Shown in pieces: positions 1-13,190 of a stretch of 64,000 nt of DNA (position 1 is the stretch's first letter; each line of letters opens with the position of its first letter). Made by a program: the position numbers and the translations under genes. The notes below the pieces were generated by a model that was not told where the DNA came from, did not search any database, and saw only the letters and a program-made list of their open reading frames with translations. Source of the DNA: Paramecium tetraurelia. Lineage: Eukaryota > Ciliophora > Oligohymenophorea > Peniculida > Parameciidae. Where the stretch lies: the NCBI RefSeq assembly GCF_000165425.1, contig NW_001799499.1, positions 186,001 through 250,000 on the forward strand. Reading direction: 5' to 3'.

Positions 1-132
1 ATGGCGGAACTCATAATTTCCCTCATTATTAATGGTTTCCCAGATAAAGCTTTTCATTAATATAAAAAATTTAAGTACATTCATGGCTTCTTGTTATTGA
101 TATAAATTTAACTATTATAAAATAATATAAGT

Positions 133-2089
<1,957 letters not shown>

Positions 2090-2601
2090 TAACGATATTT
2101 ATATTAATTTTATTTGAATTTATTAAGACTCTTTAAAAATTTCTCTCCAAAAACCTTATTTCCTATTCATCTTCAAAAAATGCGGAACTCTCCTTATTTT
2201 AACCTCTGAACTTTATCACTACACTCTATTGAACGAACTCAAATTATTCTATTAATATTCTGTATATTTTTTAATTATTTTACCCACCTATGTATAATAC
2301 TTTATCATAGGACAATATTTTATTCTTTTAGCAGAATCAATTATTTCTGTAACAATTATACATCTTTTATAAATCCATATAAAATTCCTTTTCAGATAGT
2401 GATTTAGGAATTTTAAAAGAACTCTTAGTTGTTATCCCTTTTGAAAGGACAAGGTCTAATTATTTACTACATCTTATATAATAATCTATTAAATATTGTT
2501 TTTAATAAAATATGCAGAAAATTAAAAATTATATAAGCAGACTCCTAAACGACGATCATGTGTGCTTTGATTAATCATACTAATTTATACTATTTATTCG
2601 G
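2090..2601. other. Divergent intergenic region, no gene seen
   Basis: About 510 bases between the starts of the kinase (minus) and the PAS membrane protein (plus). Both strands are A/T-rich and broken by TGA in the frames examined. It presumably holds both promoters, but no specific element is recognisable. Confidence 0.5.
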
Positions 2602-5600
2602 ATGTTTTAATTTCTGTAATACCTAGCAATTACGTTATAAGAAATTAATAATAATGAAAAATAGGTTGATGGGCATTTTTCAATTTTCTTTCAAATTCTA
2701 AAGTTATCCATATTGGATATTAATTTTCTTCCTGATTATATTGGATTTATTACTACTTTTGTAAACATTGGTGTGATGGTCCTATTCATATTATAATTGG
2801 CATATTTTAATAGATAATTAGTGCTTTTGACGAGAGGACTTATAACCTATTTGGCTTTATTACCTCAAATAATGTGCTTTTTATTTGTTTCATCTAGTTT
2901 TCGGTCTTTTATTTTGAAAGAAGAGACAAACCTAATCCTTTAGATTTGGGCTATATGTGATGTTAGTTTGATATTTAGCATATCTATAATTTCATGCATT
3001 TTATTTAGAAACATAAGTTTTAATCAATCAACTTACACAAGAGATCAAAGTTAATTGAAAATAGTTTCTTAGATTTTTTAATTTGTCACATAAATATTAT
3101 ATTTTTATGACGATAGAGAAGAAATTTTAATACTTAAATAACTTTCAGCTTTAATGTGGATAGGATTGGAATAGATTGATATATATTTATATATGCCTTA
3201 TAGTTTATATGATAGCAAATTAATTTTTACATTAAATTAAATAAAGTTTGGATGTAATTTGATTAATTTAATTTTGAATAATTTGTCTAATATTATAGAA
3301 ACAACCTTTTCATAATACATTTATTATTTTATATTTTCATCAATGTGTTTTTACTTAGGTGAAACATTTTATTAGAGATTATTTTATGCAAAGGGATTAG
3401 ATACTTTTACTAAATCAAGTGAAAAAGATTAGCATTTATAAATAAAAGTGCTGAGATAGTTTTAAATTTAAGCTCAATTCACACTTACTTAAACTGAGAA
3501 ATTATTGCAAATAGGAATGGTGAATTAACATATCATTCACTGTAATAAATAGTGTAGAGTAATTAATTTATTTATTTAAATCAGTCTCAAGATAGTTCTG
3601 ATGTAATCACATGCATTGTCAATTGTCAAGTGTCAAATAAAGAAGATGAAAATCTATTTTTATTTAAGATTCAATATTTGGCATTCCAAAACAAACAATA
3701 CTCTTAAAGTTTAGCCAGGATAAAACATTATTAAATTAAATATAAATAAGAATTATCTTGGTATTTCAATTTAGTTTAAATCGAAATATCCAATAAACTT
3801 AGCTAAGAAATAACTAAATAGCAATATTCCAAAATTTTGCCATAAAATTCATCATTTGTTAACTTCACCTCTGATGATTTAGTTCATTTAGATGTTTAAT
3901 CAGATATTCTCATACCAATTATTAGAAAAACTCTCTCAGCTAAATTAGATATTTGGAAGAAATAACTCAAAGGATTTTCATCTGTTAAATAACTATAGTA
4001 AGAATTAGTGAAGTTGGCTTAGGAATTGGAGTAATTACGAATTAAATTCAAATTAATTATAAATAGAGATGTATACGAAGTAAATATCTCATAAGTAAAT
4101 AATTTGTATCATTTGAGAATGTTGTCTTTATATTATTCAATTATCATGAACGATTAATTACATTCATTTTTATGCGAAAAACAGTACTATTTAATCTACA
4201 GCTATGAACAAACCTTACAATAGGATTAGTTAAATTCAATTGCATTAGTATTAGATAAGGTTTCTATTGTAACTGTGAGCTTAGTTTAGAGTTTAGGATC
4301 TATATTAAATACCAACAAATAGTAATTAGGACATATGTTTAATTACAAGAAAGTAGAAGAATTCTAAAATATTATTCATTTAAATTAATTAATGCCTGAT
4401 TTTATGGCTGAATCGCATAATTCAATGTTAGAGAAATTTTTAATCAAAGGTGATTCCCCTTTTATGCAATAGTTTCGTTTAATTTTTGGTAAAACAAAAG
4501 ACAATTTTATATTTCCTTTGTATTTGAAACTAGCTAACGACTTTAGTTATCAGGATGATTATGTCATAAAAGGCATTTTTTTTTCAGGGGTAAAAAAATA
4601 TGACTATCTATTATTTGACAGCAATGGAAAAATATTGGGTGTAACAAGATAAGTGTATTATGATCTGTTCACTAATAACAATAATAAACATCAACCATCA
4701 GAACTTACTGTGTTATAGAATTAATGCTTTCTTTATTATTTTATGCCTGATTTATTTGATATTGTGAAAAGATTTCAATAAAGACAGAAAGATGCATTTG
4801 ATAATATAAATTTTTCAGAAGATACAATCTTTATCTCTCACCATGAAATAAAAGAGTTTCATGATAAATTCTAATAGCAAATGAAATTCATTGTAAATGA
4901 CTTTGGAAATATCATGAATTTTAAGAAAAAGCAATCGTTGTAGAGTATAAAGATATTTTATTTTAAAAGTTCGTACTAGTACATTATAAGCTTCAAAGGA
5001 CATTAATCCCATATTAATTGAATTAAATTTATTGAATGAAACTTACGCTAAAGCAGTAAAGGAATACATAAATCAAACCGTATTATAAAATTGTATTCAT
5101 TAGGTTACATCATAAAAAACTTGTTTTGTGAGGTTTACATTATAATACTAAAAGTATTAAAATGATGGATACTATATAATGTAAATATCAGATTATAGAA
5201 AACACAATTTTGGAGAGATAGCCACTGAATTATTTGCTCTGTAAGATGCTGATTCTACAATGAAAAAATCCACTTTGAGACACTTGAAGGGTAACTGTTT
5301 ATTAGTATGCAATAGATTTAATAATTTCCAAACGGAGATATGGTGACATCTAAGCTTTTTCAACAATTAAAAAAAAACGTTAAATGTATTCTAGATAACT
5401 GGCTTCTGTCAATTAATCTGAAATGTTAATGACTCAATAATTATCATCAATTGCTTAAACACCAAAGGCTTGTTTTTTTAAACCTGAAATAGCGTTAAAT
5501 TCTGAAATGGAATCAGTTTAAGAAATTAGAAATTCTAGTTCAGAAGAATCCAAATTTTTAGATGAATTTTTATCAGATGATGAATCAAAGAAACAAGGAT

Positions 5601-7647
5601 ATAAAAGGGAGAAAAAGATTTAATCATTTAGTAAAACAAATAATTTTACTGAAAATGAACAAAATCCTAATTAATCGTAACATTCAAGTGCAATATCTAA
5701 AGCCTCCAATAATTAGTCTTACTTTTTTTAAATTGTATTTAAATAAAAGGGATAATTACCAAAAAATATTATTATCTTATGGATTATTGTTTATTGTATA
5801 AATTTAATAAGTGTGGGAGGATTTAGTTTTACAAACTATCATATTATTTCTAATTACTATTAAGAATAATTATAATCTGAATAATTTATGGGACCTCTTA
5901 AATTTAATAGATACTTTTGTAAGACTTTGTCCATTAGTTGGAATTTCATTTTAACAAAATACAATATATTGAATAATAGTTAGTATTCAAATGAATAAAA
6001 TTTATATTAGTTTAGTTTGCTTGATTAATTCGTTTTCTCTAATCTATCGTAATTATATCCAATATTTCTCAAAATGGAATAGGATGGAACATTATCAAAT
6101 ATGACTTTAACATATAATATGAAAAGCTCAGAGAATGTTGAATTCACAAGATTATTAAACTTTTTAGAAGAGGCCATTCATTATTTAGTTTAAATCAGTT
6201 ATTTTGACAAGGAGAGCTTTCTAAATTTCGTTAACAAAGATTACATAGATAAGGCATTAATCATTCAATACAACTTACCAGAAGTAATTGACATCAATAA
6301 CCATCTAATGAATTAACTAAATAACAGTTCCCTTGACAATTAGGAACTTGAAAGTTCGATTTTTGTAGTTGAACACTTGATTCACACAGTAATTATCTTC
6401 TTTGTTATGCTGATACAATTGTTTTAATGGAATAATATAGAATAATAAAATAGAAATTTAGCGTTGTTGGTTGGTAGGATCAAGGATAATGAAGTGGAAA
6501 ATGAAATTTGTAAGAATAATATCTATTATTAAAAGAGAGAGCTTATACTATTTATATTGCATTGAATATTCAAGCTGGTGAAGATTCCTGGAAGCGTTAT
6601 AATTATTATAACTATGGATTTCAATAAGATGCATCTGTTTATTAGCCAAGGCAAAAATTAAGTATTAGTTAGAAATTGCAATTTGGTTAACAAATCTAAA
6701 AAAGCGTAAGGAATTTTAATACTAAAATAAATTTGTTTTCACATTTAATAAAAATATTAGTATTTGTATTGATTTATTAAGCATATCTATGGGGAGGTTA
6801 CTCATTATCTAAAAGCCAAAAAGATAGGCTATAACCATTAAATAATTTATTAGTGGAGTTTGCATTGTTCAGTACTAAAATAGACAATTTAGCAAGCACT
6901 GCCTTAATAATAAAGACTTAATTTTTAATATAAGAGAAATTAAAATAAGAAGGATTGTTCTTGGAAAAAGATCTGAATGATAGAGAGGAGATAATAAAAT
7001 TATTCAACAATATCTATACTGAGATAAATGAATCTTTTGCTTAACTATATGAACAATTAATTAAAGATTTGTAATTAGATTATTCAACCGAGGAAGCTTA
7101 AGGTTTATTACATTAGGATATTTGTTTATTTATGAGTTCACTATTACCATTTTGTGAATTGAAATTGAAATAAAACTAGTAAGAATTTATCAAGTAGTAT
7201 GGTTAGTATTATGCATAAGATGATAATTCTGATTATTTATCATAAGGCATTCTTTCTCTGGTAACACAAATGCAATAATTTTACAAATAAAATTTTGTTT
7301 TTGAAGATGAAGAATAAAGTTAAGATGAACTTTTGAGCTTTTTGAATAGTTAGGAATTTAATGTTATTATATTAAGCCATTTCAGAGATACTTATTAATG
7401 TTTTGCTATTTACTTAGAATTATTAGAAGATAATATATTTTTGATAAGAAGTTAAAATTTATCAAGTTTGCTAATCTATTATGACCTAATTATAATCATG
7501 TATTTGGTTATTTTTTAGATTTATTATTCATATTGGATAAGGTAAAATGTGAAAGTGATGAGGAACATCAAATTGGCTTTAATTGCAATGCCACATTTTC
7601 AATTGACAAGTGACCCAGTTATTAATATTTTGAAAAGATATTAATGA
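2602..7647 (+). CDS. Large ciliate multi-pass membrane protein with PAS-like domain
   Basis: Predicted ~1645-residue integral membrane protein. The first ~270 residues carry several hydrophobic segments. A PAS-like segment lies at about residues 540-680, with the SILNTN/GHMFNY/LMP and FLIKGDSPF elements typical of ciliate PAS S-box proteins. Further hydrophobic helices lie near residues 1030 (IIILWIIVYCINLISVGG), 1340 (HLIKILVFVLIYQAYLW) and 1600. Frame is restored by introns 3894-3925 (32 nt), 4945-4969 (25), 5291-5315 (25) and 6510-6535 (26); the second and fourth end in AAG rather than TAG. With them removed, coding length divides by three. The start ATG at 2602 opens a continuous frame. 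Such PAS/TM proteins are a large ciliate-expanded family of unknown ligand and function; a sensory or channel-like role is inference only. Confidence 0.85.
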
Positions 7648-7744
7648 TTTTATTTGATTTTTGATATAGACATGATCAATAAATTATTTACAAAATTTTT
7701 AGTTTTGAAAAGCTCATTAATCGTTAATAATTTTATATATAATA

Positions 7745-10700
7745 ATGCAGTGTCGCAAGGTTGAACCGAATGTGATAATGAATTCGGCGAGATTAGTTCA
7801 ACGCCCTAATGAGACCAATAAACTGGAGGAGGAGATAGTTCATGTAATAAAGAGTCCAGAAAAAAAGAGTCCTCATAATGGTAAATCACTCAAACGTACT
7901 TCTTCTGGTCCAATCATAAATTTACAACAATAGATAATAATACATCAAAATGCTCCTACAAAAGACTCATAGGTTTTATTGAAATTCAAGAATCAAATGA
8001 AGAAAAAGAAAAAGAAGAAGAAGCTTTAAAAGAAAAAGAAAATATAAACGATAGATAATAAGGGATCAGAAATTAGAGTAGAATAGCTACTTAAATAAAA
8101 CTTAAGGAGACACTAAAGTATTCTTATCTGATTTATCAATAGGGGAAAAACAAGAATTAATGATATAAGAAGAGATACAAAAGTAAAGGGTAGTTAGTTT
8201 TAATGAAATGAGAAAAATTATGGATTAATAAATAAGATAAATAAATTAGCAAAGATTTGCTAGAGTAAATTTTACATTCTATTTTTATAAAGTCAAAATC
8301 TCCACCATCATCCATGTTACCATGGGGAGTTGATTAAAATAAACTTAAACAATATTGGACAAAAATGTTGGAAATCCATGATAAATTAGAGAAGCCCTAA
8401 CAAGTTAATCAAACAGCCACAGAACATGCTATCAAAGAAAAAATTAGAAGGCATAAATTGGGATTAGATTTTCTGAATGCAAAACCAGAAAGAGATATTT
8501 AAAAGATGATATAAAGTAAAATTCAATTGAAAATTTTAGAATAAAAATCTAAATAGGTCTTAGAAACTATTTCATCTCCTCAAAAACATAAAAGTAGTTG
8601 TGATAATAAAGATGCCGAATAAGATGTTAAATTGTATATGATGTATAAGAGAGAATTATGGAGACAACAAAAAATTGAAGAGTATCTAATTTATTATTTA
8701 TGTAGGAAATAATTATAAAAATTAAAAAAGGAGAAGTTGCAATAAAATCTGTAAATTCTGGATTAAGAAGCCAAACTATTTGCTAAATCCAGAAATGCTT
8801 CAGTTAAGTCAAATTTAACAGCCTAAGCAGCCTCTTATCACGCATAATAGTCATCTCAGCATTTTAGAACTTCTGAACCTCCTAATTTTAACAAATTAGA
8901 AAAAGAGTATAAGGAACTCATGAGATCTCTCAGATAATCAAGCTATAGCAGTACTTAATCTCATTCAAGAAAAACAAGTTAATTGAAATTTCTAGATTGG
9001 TTATAACATTTACCTGAATCTTATCTCTAAGAGCAGCTCTCTCAAATGTAAGCGATAAATGAACAAATGAATAATAAAGGATTTCAATATAAATTAAGCG
9101 AATAAGAAATGTATCAATTTTTAGAACAATTCCTAAAAGAAAAGTTTGAATAACAAACTAAATCTACTATTAAAGACCGATTTAATGAATTATAAGAAAG
9201 ATTTTAATAGGTTTCTTAATAACAACTGTCAAATAGCTAACAATTATCTCAACTATAAAATATAACTCACCAGAGTCATTAGAGTAACAAAAGTCAAAAT
9301 TAAAAAGTATCTACTTCCCCTAAAGAATACACCATAAATGAAATGAACGAAGAGGAATTAGAAGAAATTTAAAACGTGGCTGCAACTATTATATAAAAGG
9401 TTTGGAGAGGTTTTAAAACTAGGAAAGTAGTTTTTTAATATCTTCAATATTTAATATAAGAGGAAGAATTCGAAGAAAATACTGAAGGGCCAACGTTGTC
9501 ATAGAAATTTGAAGGATTATCTTAAGAGGAAGAAGTAAAGTCTTTAAATTAAATAACTGATTCAGAAAGAAGACTAAATCCTCTTGATTTACATTACAAA
9601 AGTTCTTCATTTCCTAAATTTTAAGGTCAAGCACCACCTCCTTCAGAGTCTTTATAATAATCTTCGCAATAGCATTCAAGCCCTAGAGGAAATACAAGTA
9701 TACCTCCTTTAAATTTGGATTCATTCTCCTAATAGTAATCATCTCCTTAAAAGTCAGTTTAATAATAATAGCAATCAACATCACAATAACAACTGCAATA
9801 GTAATAATAGTAATAATAGTAGTAATAGTAATAATAGTAATAATAGTAATAGTAGTAAAAGTAATAATTGTAATAATTGTAATAATAGTAATAATAATAG
9901 TAATAGTAGTAAAAGTAATAATTGTAATAATAGTAATAATAGTAATAATAGTAATAATAATAATAGTAATAATAATAATAATTACAACAACAATAATTAT
10001 AGTAACACTAATAGGAATAGTAATAATAATAATAAAAACAAGATTAATAGTTATTATCAGAATCATAAATTTAAGAACAAGAAATGAATTAGAATTCAAC
10101 ACCATAAAAAAGTATACATTTATATCATGGAGTGAATTCTGATCCTGAATACTTTATGTAAGTTATAAAATTAAGGGAAGAAGCGCTTTAATAGAAGTAT
10201 GACTAATAACTAGCATTGTTAGAAAAAATGCTTGACAAAAAAAAAGTTTCAAACGATTTATTTTCTGAAAATAAAGAAAAATTGGATAAAAGATACAGAA
10301 GGGAGAGAGATAAATTATAATAATCAAAAATAGAAGTAGAAAGATTACATCAAATGTTTAAAGATACAATAAAATCAACACAAAAAGATCAATAATTTAT
10401 GGAAAGAATGAAAATCTAAACTGATGAAGAGAATTTATCTATTAGGTAAATATTTTCGATTCGTTCAGAAACAGAATAGTCAGATGGAGAAATAGAAAAA
10501 AGATCTATTCCACATTATGGATTATTATAATAAATAAGTATAAATTAATTAATAATTTAGAGAATGATTAATTTAAGAAATACTCCAAAAATAGAAAATA
10601 AGTGAGAAGTTTTGATTAGCAAGTAAGTTTAGATGAAATTTCGATGAAAAATGAAGAAATTCAAACAAGCACAATATTTAATGTTCACACAGAATCAATA

Positions 10701-11856
10701 AATCATTCATTACATAAATCCTAATAACTGCCATCCACACTTTAATAATCTGTACCCTCTTAAGAATTGGTATAAATTGAAACTGTTGAGAGTCCTGAGA
10801 ATAAAGTTATTGAAAAAAAAGATGATTTTAAGAATTCAATAATTCCTTTTGATGATAGAAAAATTGATAATCTAACTGAAAATATAGTTTAAAACATCAT
10901 TTCAGAATTTGCTGAAGAGTTGAATAATTTTCCCTTATAATCTCTTGGTGTATTAATGGAATGGGATGAAGAATCTCAATTAGACTAACAATTTCCTCCT
11001 GGATTTCCAACTACACTTAATTTTATAAAGGATTATCTTGTTTCATTTAGTGAATTTATTTAAAGTAAAAATTATTTCCATTTTTAGAACATTACCTTGC
11101 TATTTTCATTCAGTTAGTAAATACTCCATTGGGAATCACACCCTAAGATCTATTGAAGACAATCTCCCTTAGTGATATGTAATAAAATGCCCTAGATGAC
11201 TCAACATCAGGACCTTTGTATCCATTGATTAAGCACATTCATCAAATGGAACCCTTAATTGATGAAGAGATTTGGAATAAATTTAATTAATCTTATGCTC
11301 TCAAATTAAAATACTTTAACGATATAAATATAAGTGATTAATTCAAGGAACTTGAAATTTACCATTTAAGAATGATCTATGAAGCTTTTAATGAGGCTAT
11401 AAATTATGTAAGACCATTCGGAATCAGAGGGTAACCTTATCCATGGAAATCGAATCCTTTAAAAGTCTATTAAAACTAAACGACTTAAGAATCAATTGAT
11501 AGAGCCATGGGATTTGCAATTGCCAAAATGTTGAAATGGGGTTCTTTTTTATGCGGATTCATTCCTGAAAAAATTGAGACACCTTAAGGTGAAATTATTG
11601 TGATAGAGGATGACTACTTGAATTAAATCAAAGAAGATAGATTATAGCAAATGTTAGAATATGAGGTAATATAGATTTTGATAAAATTTAGATTCAAGAA
11701 TCCGAAGAAAAATGGTTAAATTATGATGAAGAGTAAGCCGAAGTGGCAGTTGAATTAGCGGATGTTGTTTTTGAAACTATGTTGGATGAAGCGGCTGAAG
11801 AGATATTCAAGATTTCTTAAGGAGGAAAGTACTAAATAAAAGATTTTCAATAATGA
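7745..11856 (+). CDS. IQ-motif coiled-coil protein with long polyglutamine tract
   Basis: Predicted ~1318 residues. Seen: basic, coiled-coil-prone N-terminal half; an IQ calmodulin-binding motif ATIIQKVWRGFKTRK near residue 520; a glutamine tract of about 80 residues (9796-10035); a second coiled coil; and a compact C-terminal domain after about residue 1000 with FGIRGQPYPW and an acidic helical end (EAAEEIFKIS). Introns that restore one frame: 7908-7933, 8078-8106 (AAG acceptor), 8265-8292 (AAG acceptor), 10538-10560, 11065-11087, 11666-11691; the coding total divides by three. The 7908 donor is GTCCAA, unusual for this genome. Architecture suggests a cytoskeletal or centrosomal/basal-body scaffold, but that is inference; I do not recognise the C-terminal domain with certainty. 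Confidence 0.82.
9796..10035 (+). repeat. Polyglutamine tract encoded by TAA/TAG trinucleotides
   Basis: Low-complexity (TAATAG)n-like run inside the IQ-motif gene. About 71 of 80 codons are glutamine and only about four of those are CAA; the rest are TAA or TAG. Interruptions are Lys, Leu, His and Glu codons. Reading is in frame with conserved sequence on both sides, so it is coding under the ciliate code rather than a noncoding microsatellite. Confidence 0.9.
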
Positions 11857-12023
11857 TATTTAATAAAGAAGGCTTTATTATATAATTTAATTTCTTTTAA
11901 TTCACTTGAATATAATATTATACAAATGTTATGAATTCAAAATTACAAAATTTACAATATTTATAACAAATAATTTTAACATAATTTTAATAATTAAATC
12001 AAATTTAAAATTGAAAATAATTT

Positions 12024-12422
12024 ATGTCACAAGAAGACAATCAAAGTGTGAATATGAATAAGATAATATCAATCATAAATAAAGCAATAAAAAGTATAAT
12101 AATGATTTCTATTATAGAATGTCCTTAATATGAACAGTCATAAAATTATCTACTTGAATCAAGAAAAATTGTGTTGTTTAATGAAGGATTAAGAGAGCAA
12201 ATCTTTAAGTGTTAAGATGAAATAAGATTAATTTAGAAGGAATTGACTTAACCTTCTAAAAAGTTAAGAAGAAAAGCTAATGAAATTTCAAAAAAGTATA
12301 AATGTTCAAATTGTGACAAAAAATATGGATCAGAAGCATCACTTAATTTACATTGTAAAATAAAGCATGCCTTTTCAGAAACAGATTCAAAAACCTAAAT
12401 TGATCACAGTTTTCAAATTTGA
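12024..12422 (+). CDS. Small single C2H2 zinc-finger protein
   Basis: Predicted 124 residues after removing a 24-nt GTATAA...TAG intron after codon AAA near 12100; the intron is a multiple of three without a stop in frame, so the unspliced 132-residue reading also stays open. One classical finger near the C-terminus: CSNCDKKYGSEASLNLHCKI followed by KH, i.e. C-x2-C-x12-H-x4-H. The N-terminal part is charged and helical. A basic stretch (KKLRRKANEISKK) immediately precedes the finger. Single-finger proteins may bind nucleic acid or protein; no target can be inferred. The gene is 167 bp downstream of the IQ protein on the same strand. Confidence 0.75.
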
Positions 12423-13190
12423 TTTTCCTTTTTAATTCGCTGTTTTTTTTTAATAATTAAAATTTATAACAATTATTTTTAATAATTTCAAATATTCTAA
12501 AATTATGGGTTTTCATTCAATGGATTATTAAAATCATTATCTATTAAGCATAATATTTAATTTTATATTTCAAATTTAGCGGTCCTAATTTAAATGAAAT
12601 TAATTTGAATTCTAAATTATTGATTTATATGCTAAATCCGATTCTTAGGTAGATTAATGTTCACATTTAAGTTATGCTGATTACGGATGGACAAATAAAT
12701 ACGATAAAGAAGACTTTAAAATATCATAAAAAACTATATCAACTAATTTGCTAATTTATTTTGGCTAAAATCAAAGTTTACTAAGATGCCATTTTATCAA
12801 AAGTTAGAATAGTAGATGATCAGGTAGTTTTGTTGATTCTGTTACTAATTAGATTCAAATTTTTAATTTCCATGTTCTTTAATTCTATCACATTATAGGA
12901 CATTCATCTAATTTAAATGGACTCTCTAGGATGAGATTGAGGAACAGTTAAAAACCATTAATTTTTATATAATTATTTAATAATCAGATGTCTTTCGTAT
13001 TTATTTCAATATTTACTTTAAATTACTAAGTGAAATATTTTTTTAGCAATCTTTAGTAAGTTAATTTATCAATATTTAGTAAATGATGTAATTTATTAAA
13101 TTGCATTTTTTTATGAATATAAAGATTGTGAAATACAATTTATTGTTTGTTATATAAGATTTTAGATTTTTAATTATATATTTTCTATTC
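12423..13190. other. Unassigned 770-bp gap with overlapping open frames
   Basis: Between the zinc-finger gene and phospholipase D. Plus strand 12580-12950 is open in two frames: one reads ...VMLITDGQINTIKKTL..., the other ...IDLYAKSDSQVDQCSHLSYAD.... Neither has a convincing start or splice pattern. It could be a decayed gene or an unspotted exon set. The rest is plain A/T-rich sequence. Confidence 0.3.

Noticed and set aside
1-132. Open plus-strand frames at the window edge
   Set aside because: Too short and without motif or splice context to separate a neighbouring gene end from chance.
9683-10105. Minus-strand ORF rich in Ile/Thr/Val
   Set aside because: Reverse complement of the TAA/TAG polyQ tract; pure repeat artefact.
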